A program made the position numbers and the translations under genes. This document shows, in pieces, positions 34,171 to 45,694 of a stretch of 64,000 nucleotides of DNA. The DNA is from Oasisia sp. SBJ-2009 (lineage: Eukaryota > Annelida > Polychaeta > Sabellida > Siboglinidae): assembly GCA_964017155.1 (NCBI GenBank), contig OZ024865.1, positions 37,900,426 to 37,964,425 on the forward strand, given 5' to 3'. Under the pieces are notes generated by a model. The model saw only the letters and a list, made by a program, of their open reading frames with translations. It did not search any database and had not been told where the DNA came from. Position 1 is the stretch's first letter, and each line of letters starts with the position of its first letter.

Positions 34171-35434
34171 CTAAACAAAAGCTGAAAACAAATGTTTCAG
34201 CATAGGTCTATTATGTTTCAATGTTGCAAATGACTGCTGCAAAGTGTCGCTGTCATATGGACAAAAGATGGCCCAATTTACACTGATTTATGCACTTATA
34301 TTTTCATCATATTTCTGTATTCATACTTTCATAAAGTAAACACACATTGAAAATTGGCTATGGCAACTTGTCATATATACACAAAGCTCTAGTGTTCTTT
34401 CTTGTCACAAGGTATGTTTTTTTCATTGAAAAATAAATAACAACATAAATGGTCATTTGTATATGTTATTACAAGTAGCATAATAACAGTATCTCTGCAC
34501 ACTTATCCACTTGGTGTGGTTTGACAGAGATATTATTATTTATTATTACTTGTGCAGGCGCAATGACATCTGCGAAGATCGCAGACTGTTCAGACGGTCG
34601 GCGTCGAGACTCCTCGTAGAGGTAGTGGTGTAACGATGGCTGCTTGACTCGGATGAAAGCTATTGTATTTGTTATGTTGTGGCATTTGTAGGGTGTGGAC
34701 TATTGTTAGGGTGTAATGTGGTCTTACTTGGTGTGTGTATTCAGGTGCATTGAGCTGGACTATTTGCATGTGTGCTCCACACAACTTTTCCCCCAATCCT
34801 AAAAATAATGGGATTTATTACTAGGAACATAGATGCCTTTTTTTCAACGAATCATGAATTATAGACAATTACACAAGAATTTATATACACATTTGATTCA
34901 TTAATCAAAACCCGAATATAAATATATATACCCAATTCAGGTTACTTAAAGTGGAAAAAAAGGCAACAGTTTGGTGTTATGCACCTAAAAGAGTTTACAC
35001 AAGCTAATCATTTGCATCTACAATCAAATTTTTCACATTAGTGGTTTCCTCAGAAAGTGGTTTTAAAGTGGGAAAATCTAGCTAAATCACCGACACCATG
35101 AACGGGCCCATCTTGGTTCTTGCAACCAATCACAACCCAGCTTCTATCTGCACTTTGGAAAAGTAATACATCGCGGAGTCGTCTGTTGGTGCAGCTGTCA
35201 TAACAGAGAGCCAAGCGGTTCGCTAAAAGTGCCTTACGTCGGTTTACAACAAAATCGTGACAGCAATATGCCACACGGTTCCTCAAACGCTTGTGGCAAC
35301 AGTACAATGAAAGACAGTATCAGTAAGCTGTCTTTTTGTTACCCTTTGAATTGACCAGAACTGAAACAGTGGTCCAGTCGATTCTTTGGGACAGTCACAG
35401 ACACAGCGCGGATGCCAGGCGACCGGGTTGGATT
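34171..35434. other. No gene supported
   Basis: AT-rich with scattered short open frames; a GT-rich stretch lies near 34690-34740. Nothing is assignable. Confidence 0.35.
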
Positions 35435-36922
35435 GACCTAACTATGAAAACGACCGCCAGCAGCCGCCAAACTTCTCCTCACCTATCTTACATACATATA
35501 CATACACTACGTTATAAAATAAAATAAGTTGCATTCCTCTAACGAAGAAAATCCATCTAACAACCACGCAGATGTCGACGGCAATTTCGTCTGCCGCTGC
35601 CCGGTACCGTAAAATCGCTAAAATAAGTTAGCCTTACACAAAATGCCATTAGATGGCACGTTTGTGCGCGCGAATATTTATAAACTTTACTTACTGCATT
35701 CGCACGCGCAAAATAGTTTAATTAATTGTAAATAATATAGTAATAATTAATTATTATCATCACTATGATTTGCAGGAATTATAAGTTTTATTATAATATA
35801 ATAATATTTTATTTACGCCACATCCATAATTGGTTATGGTGCTTCACAAAATACTGCTATTTAAAATACAATAAGAAGAATTCTACCCACACATAATATT
35901 TCAAAATAAATAATGAATATATAGGTGTCTATATAATTAACTTAGTGACCTATCAGTATTAAAAAGAACCCATACAAATTCCATAACAACAATAGTGATA
36001 AATTAAGGTAAAGATAATAAATAATTAAAATGGTAAAATAATTACGACGTAACTATAATTTTCATTCAGCACATACACACATTATGCATAAGAAAATATT
36101 ATTGAAGCTATATATTTTTCTACTTATGAATTATATTTCCACCACCAGTAACGACAAGACACTGTATTAATTATCGGGACAATAAATCACTGAAATTTAA
36201 ACAGAATATGAATATAATATGGGAAATATATGGTGGTAGAAAAAGAAGGTTTTGGTGCAGTTAAAAATTATAATATTATATGTTATTGTTTAGTTATTAT
36301 TGGTAAAAAACATTGTTTATATAATAATAGCTTGCAGTACACGCGGGATGTTTATAGAAATATTCTTAAAATAAACAATGTGACATCATCGAACAACACA
36401 TAATTTCCATACCTCTTTTATGACTACCTGGGTAATAGACAATGTTTTTTTTTAAATATTACCTGTGGGTAGCATCTATTTTAATAACATTATATTGTGA
36501 AGTGCCACAAACAAATATGGATTTGGCGCTATATGAAATAAAATATTATAATTATATTATAAGAAAACTTAACATATTCTGAAGATCTTGGTAATGATAA
36601 TAATTAATTATTACTTGATTAATTAAACTATTTCGCGCGTGCGAATGCAGTAAATAAAATTTATAAATATTCGCGTGCACCACCGCGCTGCCTAACGTTA
36701 TTTCGTGTAAAGCTAATTTTTATAGCGATGTTACGGTAACCGCAGTCTCCGAGGTCGAAGAGCCTGAGTTGCTTTGGGAGCTGCGATCAAGTTGCTTTTT
36801 GTGAATTTTCTTCGTTAGAGGAATGCAAGTTATTTTATTTTATGACATAGTGTATGTATATGTCTGTAAGACAATTGAGGAGAAGTTTGGCGGCTGCTGG
36901 CGGTCGTTTTCATAGTTAGGTC
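35435..36922. mobile_element. 1.5-kb foldback (long inverted-repeat) element
   Basis: The outer ends read GACCTAACTATGAAAACGAC on the left and its reverse complement at 36903-36922 on the right. Homology continues inward for over 500 bp per arm, including AAAATAAGTTGCATTCCTC, GCGAATATTTATAAA(C/A)TTTA and CTGCATTCGCACGCGC. It leaves an AT-rich centre of about 440 bp. The arms have diverged by substitutions and small indels. I found no clear target duplication and no coding sequence. Fragments of its core recur at 12590-12780. Confidence 0.85.
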
Positions 36923-37731
36923 GGACAGTACATGTCATTGTTGACAGTCACCAGTCGATGCCGTCTCGGGTCTGGTTGTTTCGCTTCTCGTCATTTCAAT
37001 TTCCCTTGGGTCTTCACCACCACGGACATCTGGTCTGTGTGACAGCACAGGCCTTTGTCTTTGTGGCTGAAATCTATATCCAGCCACTTCTGAATCCGTG
37101 CTATTTCCGTTAGACGAAGAATCAGAAAATCATCCGTATTATTTAAGCTCTTTTGTGAGCGCAAAGTCACAGCGCCACCCCACGGAGTTGCCAAGAAGTA
37201 GTACGACAGCCTATCAGTGGCCGGTCCTCCGATACATCACTTTTTCTAAAAATGGAGTTATCCATAAACTTTCTATTCTATGTGTTCTAACATTTTTTTC
37301 TGCTAAACCGCTCACGTTAAAAATGTGATTGAGATAGGAAAGTGTTAGTTTTTCTTAGCTCTATTAGGCCCATATCACCAAACCCTAGCCATGTTTTCCC
37401 TTTAAACTACTCACATAATCCTACAGCTAAGGTTAAAAAAGCCACTTACATATAATCCCAATCACTGTGTAATACCATTTTTTTTTGGGGTACTATAACA
37501 ATTTATACCCAGCCACCACAGTATTCTTTCAACACTTTATAATAACATTAATTACTTAAATTTTTATTTTCCCTCTCCAATACTGAATTACATACAACTT
37601 TGAACCGAACACCGGCAGTGTCTCAGTTTACTTGTCACATTACATTGTGTACAGCAAACATGCATCTAGGGTGTAAAAGGAGCATGCACTTATTATATAA
37701 ATGCGAATCGCCTCAATTACAATCTCTGTAG
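36923..37731. other. No gene supported
   Basis: Intergenic; no motif recognised. Confidence 0.35.
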
Positions 37732-38995
37732 TTAACCCCTCAATCTAGCCACCATTGCAGCCACAGCAACTATATTCCACGGATGGTTGGGGCAAGGTTT
37801 TCCTCGAGGTGTAAGATAGGGTGCGTCTGATTCAGGAAGTATTTTGCTGAGGTCCAAGCTACAGACTGGCTTTTCCTCCTCACTCCCACTCAACCCTGAG
37901 TAAGGAGCCGGACAGTCCAAATACTGCTTCCGGAAATGCACACAACCACGCCGTAATATATTCTTTGTCGCCACACAACAAGTGCACATGCACCTTGTGT
38001 GTTTTCGGTAGGGTATTCGTCATTATTTGAAGGCAGTCGTTCAGACATTGGTGAGTTGTGTCCGATTTATCTGGGTGCAAATGTATAATTACAGGCTTTG
38101 AGTATTTAACAGCCATGTGTAATTGTGGCGCTAACATCTGTCGCTGGTCTTCACGTTCTCTTGGTGTCTGGTGTCGGTGGTAATCGAGATCTACTTCTCC
38201 CACTCCAACACATTTGGGATGCCGCAGTAGAGTATCCATGGTATGGATGTACATGTGTCAAGGCGACTAGTCTTGGATGCTACATGTGGATGCAGACCGA
38301 CTGTGGCATAGATACTGTCATGACTATTGACATGTTGGTGCATTGTGTGCCAGTGTGGAGGCTCCATTCAAGTTGTCGCACTTTCTCGCTCAGCACCAGA
38401 AGACTGTCAACGTGGTGCTTTCAACGTGGCTGTCAACCAATTGTCCGAGTAGCTCAGATCAACATGATCACCCCATAGTCACATTTATATTCGGACATCT
38501 TCACTTCTGTCTGTACTTCAATGGGTAAATGTTGCAGGCCGCCAGCCATTACCTTCCAGTGTAGTAGACTAACTGCTGCAGCTGGTGGTGTAATCGTAAA
38601 TGAGTCGATGTTGCTCATATTGAGGTGGTTACCCCATTACGAGTCGCTGTTCAAACGAAAGAGTGCAATCATCGTTCCATGGATACCATTCCTGTCGTGC
38701 TGCGATGTGATTCTGGTCTAATTCAAGAAAATGGAGATTTAAACTTTGGGCAATGACGTGCAACAGTGCGTTTCTTTTCCAGATCCAGTGATTTAGTAGA
38801 TTGGCTGGAGGTGTGCAATATGCATGATCCCTTCGAAGGAAACAGGCTGAGGTTATTGACTGCTTGTAGGACCAGCATGCTTTTGTAGGGTTAAACTACC
38901 AAGGAAGATGTTCTCATTCTACGTGTCGCTTAAGTTTTGTGGATATGCGTTTTTCACATATAGGGCAAAAATGCCCATGTTCGCCACGCCCCATG
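37732..38995 (-). pseudogene. C2H2 zinc finger-TatD nuclease pseudogene (TATDN2-like)
   Basis: Read on minus from 38995: a C2H2 finger (HFCPICEKRISTKLKRHVE), an in-frame stop, EHLPW; then fragments PPNTI-like region, YATVGLHPHVAS (TatD VGxHPH), a frame change, HPKCVGVGEVDLDYHRHQT (catalytic GExxLDY), KPVIIHLHP (metal-binding His), VHVHLLCGDKEYI, a second frameshift near 37910, and LSKILPESDAPYLTPRGKPC (TatD ETDAPYL) to a stop at 37732. TatD enzymes are metal-dependent 3'-5' DNA/RNA exonucleases. The metal-binding residues survive, but at least two frameshifts and several stops show this copy is dead. The zinc-finger + TatD fusion is a form I recall from other invertebrates. Confidence 0.7.
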
Positions 38996-39190
38996 TGCCA
39001 GGGTGCCAATAAATCACTTCAAAAAAAATGCTGTCATCTTTCACTTCAATGCAGAGCACTGTGTCGTCTTCCAGAGACATCTAAATTAATAAAACAAACA
39101 ACATATATAAATAAAATAAAAAACAATAATCCATGATAGCTCATGTAGTGTGAAGTTCGACACTGGTGCAATTGTTTTCTGTTCTTTTTC

Positions 39191-39443
39191 TTAGTAGTTT
39201 TTTTGTATATTTTTTTCCTGCAATTTGCTGATCTCTTGATGCAGTTGCTTGTTATCATCCTGTTGCTGTAACATTTGTTTTCTAGCATCTGATAAATCTT
39301 GGATTGTAACTTTGAGCATAGCAATCTCCTCTATCAGTTTTACAGAACGCTCTGCTAACAATGCATTTTCCTTCTTCAGCTTATTCTCAGTTTCTCTGGC
39401 TGGTGGCAGAATCTTGTTTTTGTTGTGTTTGGGGGTGGTACAC
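39191..39443 (-). CDS. Terminal exon of a coiled-coil protein
   Basis: It follows a textbook acceptor (CTTGCAACTCATTTCCAG|GTGTACC). It encodes CTTPKHNKNKILPPARETEN, then KLKKENALLAERSVKLIEEI and QDLSDARKQMLQQQDDNKQL, a continuous coiled coil, ending at a stop at 39191. Function not recognised. Probably same gene as the open segment at 39556-39900 just upstream. Confidence 0.5.
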
Positions 39444-39555
39444 CTGGAAATGAGTTGCAAGGAAGACTGCAAGGTTTTCTGGCTCCTGTTTCTTCTTTTT
39501 CATTAATGTGTGATAAGAGGTTATCATCTGTTTCAATTTTTTTACCATTTGATCT

Positions 39556-39900
39556 CATTCAGACCCCTGTGTTAACTTCTTAATCCAATCAATGGTGAAC
39601 TTCTCTGGCAGATGTTCCTTACTTCGGAAGTTTTCTATATTTACAATGACTCCTTGTGTCACTGGTTCATCTGCCATAATAGATGCTGACACACTCTCTT
39701 GCATGAGTTGTTCTCTCTTCAAACCCATTCTAGACAGTGACACAAAATCAAAGCAAATTCTCTCCTGCAGGAAGGATTCAATGTCTGCCCCTTCTTGGTG
39801 CAAGCTCTGGATCCTGTTCAGCAGCCGAACAAGTTCACAACGCAGTTGATTTGAGTGGTAGCTAACACTGGGGGAAGTGTCACTCAAACCATGCAGCATC
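39556..39900 (-). CDS. Exon of the same unidentified gene
   Basis: It starts after an acceptor (TTTATTTTTAG|GATGCTGC). About 114 codons include NQLRCELVRLLNRIQSLHQE, ERICFDFVSLSRMGLKREQL, and EHLPEKFTIDWIKKLTQGSE before a TGA. A weak donor (CACAGGG|GTCTGA) just before that stop would join in phase to the coiled-coil exon at 39443. No family is recognised; the composition looks like ordinary soluble protein rather than transposon. Confidence 0.45.
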
Positions 39901-40163
39901 CTAAAAATAAATACCTATTTGATGCGTGTGTGTTTGTGTGTCTGTATATGCATGATAGATTTGCATAATATGTTGTGAGTGAATAATTGTATTGTTAATA
40001 TTGTTATTCACTATTCAGAGAGCTGTTTACAATAGTAATACAGTGACATTGCTGCTAAATGGTGTTTGCTTTTTACTTTTAGTTGTGTTCATTATAATAA
40101 CATACTCCTGGTACAAGAAGTGAACTTGATGTAGAGTGTCCAAACTGCCATTTGAAAACTCAC

Positions 40164-40331
40164 TTCATTTGAAATTGTGCAGCCTTCATATTGAAGCAAC
40201 GTTAGCTGTAGAAGGAGGCGGTTGGTCAGAATCACTAATTCTGGCAGAGCAGGAGGTCTAACTCTTCCTTCAGGAAGTGAAGTTCTTCTGATTTGTAAGT
40301 AGGTCTCATCAGATGAATATATCTTTAACAC
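40164..40331 (-). CDS. Candidate upstream exon with consensus donor
   Basis: The minus strand encodes EGRVRPPALPELVILTNRLL and LQLTLLQYEGCTISNE, and ends at a consensus donor (AATGAA|GTGAGT). Its phase does not join directly to the exon at 39900, so an unseen exon or a different pairing is needed. The upper boundary is uncertain. Confidence 0.3.
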
Positions 40332-41000
40332 TTCAAGTTCTTACTAAGACTGTGCTGAAAGTGAAAACCATACTTGGCAGCTAGTGTCTACTACATGTCT
40401 AATTATAAATCTGTGTTACGTCAGACAATAGTATTGAATTATTTTGTAAGAAAAATTAAGTAAAGAAATAACCAGAAAATGTTCACTTGAATTAAGAAAC
40501 TAGCAATATAATAACTCAACAGTAATATACTAAGGTATAGTTTGTAGATAGACAGCTAACTATTTATTTATGTTATTGTTTAACTGAGGAACCTCAGTTA
40601 TTAGTTACTGAAAACACTAGTTTGGCTTCTAAGTACGAAGAAGAAGCAAGTTTTTGCAAGAATAAATAATGCATCACTGATTTAATATTTGTGACCACAA
40701 TTATTGTTAAATTTGTGGCATATCTGATTATATTAGTGCCGCTGTGTTGGTCATAAGCGTACAATTCATTCATGATTTACATGAATGAACCACGGCCCAT
40801 GCTCAGAGCATTTAGATTCGACACTTAGAAATGCTAGTTGTAAAAATAAGCTAATAATAAGGGAATCCTACAGTGCTCCCATCTTACGGGACTGTCAGAA
40901 ACAGAGCTAAATGCACTGCGTTCTGCAATGTTGGAATCACTCGAGATGCTTGACGCATCCACAAATCGCAGCCATATTTATGGAATCTGTGTGGATAAAA
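40332..41000. other. No gene supported
   Basis: AT-rich intergenic sequence. Confidence 0.35.
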
Positions 41001-41210
41001 TAGCATTCTATTGTGGATGTTAAAATAGAATGCTATTGGATATGTCCAGGGCCCATAATCACCTGGGTGTGATTGTTGGTCAGTAGTCCGAAGTGCTTCT
41101 GCTATTGTGCTTACTTTGACATTTGCCCTAGTACTACACAGAGTGTCTGCTTTGACACCTACTCCATTGTTATTGTCCTCACTAGTGGACCTGGAGGCTG
41201 GATTAACACC
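41001..41210 (+). repeat. Repeat R2, copy 1 (second copy at 58178-58395)
   Basis: GATGTTAAAATAGAATGCT(A/G)TTGGATATGTCCAGGGC.CATAATCACCTGGGTG and the following 130 bases are shared with the 58.2-kb copy at about 93-95% by eye. The two copies are in the same orientation. A 170-codon minus frame here is not preserved in the other copy. Confidence 0.85.
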
Positions 41211-41539
41211 TCTGTGTCTTGGCTGGTCAAACTCCCATTGTGGTGTTGTAACTATCCTAACACTTGTCTCATTACTACTCTGAGTAATCACTAAGACATC
41301 TACTCCACTACAATTGTCCTGACTGGTGGACACACATGGAGTTGGTCTGCTGTCATTGTGGTTTGGTTGGCCGATACCCAAAAGGATGATGGTCAACAGG
41401 GTTCACTGTATTTAGTTTGCGGGTGATTTATCTATTCCATCACCCTATCTGTTGAGAATCACGAAGAGGACTTTGGCTGGTGACTACCACAAAAAGTGAA
41501 GTGGCACGATTGTTCACTTGACGCTCAGTCAAGGTTCAC

Positions 41540-41650
41540 ATGTAGGGATGTTGGCGCTGGCGAATTGCATCATTTTTGCATCCTGCAGCAACACTAAACT
41601 GTGAGTTGTATACATGACAAAACACATGTGACAATCCTGTGTCACTTCTA
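41540..41650 (+). repeat. R1-related fragment
   Basis: GCA(G)CAACACTAAACTGTGAGTTG..CAATCCTGTGTCAC matches the CGGCAACACTGAAATGCGAGTTGCACACAC block of the R1 copies (48440, 52005, 63532). Confidence 0.55.
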
Positions 41651-41667
41651 ATTATCCAGACCAGATA

Positions 41668-41804
41668 TGTCTACTTCTCCAGTCCAGATCGGTGACCCAC
41701 GCCTGGAGATATTTCTACTTCTCCAGTCCAGATCGGTGACCCACGCCTGGAGATATTTCTACTTCTCCAGTACAGATCGGTGACCCACGCCTGGAGATGT
41801 TTCT
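41668..41804. repeat. 44-bp tandem repeat, 3 copies
   Basis: The unit is CTACTTCTCCAGTCCAGATC followed by GGTGACCCACGCCTGGAGATATTT, three times with very few changes. It seems to derive from the R1 word CCAGGTCAGATCGGCAACCCACC. Confidence 0.95.
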
Positions 41805-42151
41805 CAGCATTTCTTCTTCAAAAGAAATGCTGCCATCTTCATGCATGCTTTGGTGTCATATTGATCAGTGTAATGGTCAGCCCAGATCCTCGGCTTGCTT
41901 AGGTAGGTCAGGATTCAAATGCTTCAATAGAATAGTTGTGATTTGCTATTTCAAGACCAGGTGATAATTCTCATCCAATTCAAATGCTCAATGGTGGATC
42001 TCCACAGTTTACAATGCAAAAATCTAAAACTGGCTGAGCAATTCATCTGTAAACCATCACACACCGATACCCCTTACAAAAACCTAAATAGTCGACCTCC
42101 ATATAGTTAACCCCTCCAATTGTTGAATATATATACGTCCTGTATATAGCT

Positions 42152-42358
42152 TTAGGAAAATTTCTTGGCCGTTTCACTGTCTGGAAACATCTCCTTCACA
42201 ACTTTCATGAAATTGTTCACCAGCAAAAAGGAAAGGCTGTGTGCTATGCAGCCATGTTCACAAACAGAGTTCAGTCTTTTCTTCAATCTTTCCTGTCTCT
42301 GTCTCCTCATGTTGATTATTTTAGTCTTGATGACAGTCCATGGTAGTCTGGGAGCCAA
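42152..42358 (-). pseudogene. hAT transposase-like fragment
   Basis: The minus strand encodes HGCIAHSLSFLLVNNFMKVV and KEMFPDSETAKKFS, matching NMFLDSEMAKMF in the R1 copy at 63.3 kb and the N-terminal half of hAT-type transposases. It lies against the left end of element 2. Confidence 0.5.
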
Positions 42359-42913
42359 ATGCCATTTTTTCCCTTAACCTTGCATTGTTGTATTAAGTTT
42401 TTTTTTACTGTTGATTTTGGTAGCCAAGGGTCTCTATTTTCAGAAACTGCTTGATGACATGTTGTCATCCTTGAGCAATTTGAGAAATCCAAGATGGCGT
42501 CCAAGATGGCCACCATTACCTATAAATGACCATAATTCCCTACCTATTCACCCTAGGTAGGTGATTTTTGTCTCTATACCTAGGTTTTAGGGGTCAAGCT
42601 ATTCACTAGAACTGAGTATTATGTTAATATCGTATTACATAATGGTAATTTCCAAGATGGCTGCCAAGATGGCCGCCGTAACACTAGAAGTGGCATATCT
42701 CCTTAACTATTTACTCCAAATTAGTTGTGAAGGTGTTTATCACTGGGTATTTTGTAGATACATCTATCTGTATCAGATCAAAGTTCATATACTGATGATG
42801 TCATCTAGAAATCCAAGATGGCTATCAGTTTACAAGCACTGGTATATCTTCTATGCTATTCAATCTTGGGGAAAATATGAAAAGGTAGACGACCACAGGT
42901 GTTATATTATAAC

Positions 42914-43160
42914 AAAAAAGTTTCCCCAGAACGTCAGAAAATTACGAATGGTAGCTGAAGAGGCATTTCGCGGAATCATTCAGGATAAACCACTACATTG
43001 CAGTGGTGACCTCATGCAAATTCTCGAAACCGAAGCCAGCAAGAGACAAACTACCAAACTTTGGGTCGATGTCTTGATAAAACCTGTTCTGCTCACCATG
43101 ATGTTCGTACGGGCTGAGTGCGAAGGTGACTGGCCACTTCATCTAGTTGGTTTTGCATAA
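42914..43160 (+). pseudogene. PIN/CXC nuclease-like gene of element 2: N-terminal helical module
   Basis: It reads FPQNVRKLRMVAEEAFRGII, SGDLMQILETEASKRQTTKL and WVDVLIKPVLLTMMFVRAEC-EGDWPLHL, which corresponds to GRQWVDNLI..REGDWHL at 18.3-18.4 kb. It stops at a TAA after VGFA, where the family would continue. The start of the frame lies in the inverted arm and is not part of the gene. Confidence 0.6.
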
Positions 43161-44250
43161 ATGCATTGAGACTAGTCTAAAGCAAAGTCGGCGAAGTCAA
43201 ATTCATGAGACATGACTTGGTCTTGGACTGTTTTGACATGCTTGGCCTTGGGGCTTGAAGCTATAGCTGTCTGTCATGAAAAACATTTCTTAGTTTTGGT
43301 TGTGCCTGAAAACTATTACTGCAGCATCAGGCATACATGACACCATGATAAACTAGCACTAGAACGCATATAACCCGTGCCTCATCTAATGACAAGCTAG
43401 CCTATGACTACGTAAACATCGCGTCTGTGTGTGAGGCCGAGAGCCCACGTGCGCTGGTGACAGTGTGAACGCTATCCAAAACACTTGTCCTCTTTCTTCT
43501 GAGATTGTTTTACAAAATCTATCGCTGCAGGAATGGTCGTTTGCAACACTATCAAACGTTTCATAGTATAATTACGTAGATGTCTTTCCACTACGGAATG
43601 TGAACTAGCGTTTTATCATGCAGACAACAATGACATCGCCTACCACCCATAGCCAACGGCAATGTGTAACAAAATCGCTGATTGGGTGAATAATGAGCGA
43701 CTCCCGCAATTTGCCAATCACGCAAGCATTTATAAAATATGACTTCCACAGTACATGGAAATAGTTGTGTTCGCACAACAACATTTTAGACATATTGCGT
43801 AATAAGTTATATATAAAATGTAACAAAACGAACGTTAATAAATAGACTCATGTTATTCAAGTCGTTCCATTTTTCTGTGAAGGGTCGGGTTACGGAAACA
43901 TCGACGGTGGTCAGTAGGGGATTGAAACCACTTGATATTACATTTAAAAACTCGTGGCCTGAACTGGCCCGGCAGCTTTAAAACACCCGTCGGGTCATCG
44001 CGCCAGTGCCAATTTCGAGCCCGGCCGACAACACACGTTGCTGTTCTTACGAACAATTACGCGAAATTGGTGCAAAATGGCGGCGTATTTCAATTATAAA
44101 ATTATTAACTTTTGTAACACCAGGTGGTGCCACTGAAATTTCTGATGAATTCAGTAGTCCACCGGACTACTTCAGTAGTCCACCGGACTACCGAGTTGTA
44201 ATATTTACTAGTCCGTGCCACAATCTGGTAGTCTCGGACTAGCGGACGGT
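43161..44250. other. Non-homologous insert replacing the middle of the gene
   Basis: About 1.1 kb with no nuclease-family coding, lying where roughly 1 kb of coding sequence would be expected. It ends near a tandem AGTAGTCCACCGGACTACTTC doublet (44153-44192) and a CpG-rich stretch. It may be an unrelated insertion with deletion. Confidence 0.5.
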
Positions 44251-45694
44251 CCTTAATTTCCGACCCTGGACATTAATGATGTGCTTGGTCATGAACTTGC
44301 GTCAGTTCCAACGTCCATGTTTGATGATACTGGAGGATATGAAAGGATGAGGATTGCCAAATCGAAATCGAAATCTACCTTGAAGAAAATTCTCCAAGTT
44401 GAGGTGTCTGATAGAGTTGGTGGTGGTGCAAATGTTAGTGTACTCGGTGGCCCAGCAATACTCTGGGTAGTTCCTTGGTCTGCTGATGGGTCTGTCAAGG
44501 ACTATATAGCGAACTTCAAATATGCCATAGAAAAAAGGTTACGGGTCGAGGACGTGTATCTGATATTTGACAGATACTATGATTACAGCACAAAGCGTGT
44601 TACCAGAGGATCTAGGGCAACTGGTGTCAGTAGGGTTCATCATTTGCAAGTCAACAGTAAACTTCCAGCGCAGAAGATTCTACTAAACTCTTCCAAAAAA
44701 AGAAGCAACTGATGCAACTGATAGTTGATGATCTAGTCCAGGATAAAAGTTTCACGAGGACAACACACGACATCACAAGTTGGTGGTAACAGGAGCAGAT
44801 CCGGTGCCAATCGAAATCAGTGAAGGTGGAGTTGTCGTCTCACGGGCAGATCTGGCAACTTCACACGAAGAAGCAGATAACATCATTGTCCAACAGGCCT
44901 TGAGTTGTGCCGCGGAAAATGCAGAAAGCATAATCATTGTTGTTGCCGATGACACTGACGTCTTTGTACTGTTGCTGCATTATCATCACATGGCAAATAT
45001 CAAGAATGTTGTATTGATGGAGTCCCCCATCAAAGGAAGGACAGTGGTTGATATAGGCAAAACTGTGCAGAAGCATTCTGAGATAGTCGAAGGAATACTC
45101 CCGGTACATGCACTTTCTGGCTGTGAAACCGTTGCCTCCTATTTTGGAATTGGAGAGGCCACTGAACTCAAAACACTCCGATTGGGACACTCACTTAACT
45201 TGTTGGGTGCACCAGGGCATTCTATGGAATATGTTATTCAACAGGCTACCTCCATCATTTCCGCGTGCTATGGACAACCAAACTGTAGTACAATGTCAGA
45301 GACAATGTTAAAGGTACGGCTGTCAAAAACAGGCAACGGGTCATCAACACCGAAGTTGTGTACCTTGCCACCAAAAACTGAGGCATTCAAAGAAAATTTT
45401 AAAATAGCTCACAATCAGGCTTTGGTATGGCAGTCACTGGAAGCGCAGAATCCACCCGAGTTGGACTCAACGGAATATGGTTGGGTAAATGATGACCAAA
45501 ACAAGTCCCTTCAACCAGTCATCCTCCCTGATGAAGTCGAACTAGTCCCATAGATGGTACTACGTCTAATAAAATGTGGATGCCACAGTACTACTCCATG
45601 CAGTTCAAGTGCTTGTAGTTGCAACTCTGCAAACATGAAATGCACAATATTTTGCATCTGCTATAATCTGGGTTGCTGTAACCCGACATCATAG
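44251..45694 (+). pseudogene. PIN/FEN1-like nuclease plus CXC domain, element 2 copy
   Basis: It begins LGHELASVPTSMFDDTGGYE (compare FGYELCAVPPSLMDEYG in element 1). GPAILWVVPWS and YLIFDRYYDYSTKRVTRGSR follow, then two single-base frame changes (about 44690 and 44755). The frame from 44780 to 45553 has SHEEADNIIVQ, VADDTDVFVLLLHY and LPVHALSGCETVASYFGIG, the three acidic motifs of an XPG/FEN1-like nuclease in order, then CYGQPNCSTM and the EYGWV block. A TAG at 45551 interrupts it, but the frame continues through LRLIKCGCHSTTPC..CSC..CTIFCICYNLGCCNP, an intact CXC domain, to a TAG at 45692. It is strongly diverged from the element-1 copies. Confidence 0.7.

Noticed and set aside
40884..41396. 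170-codon minus-strand frame
   Set aside because: It lies in repeat R2; the copy at 58.2 kb does not keep the frame, and the composition is low-complexity.
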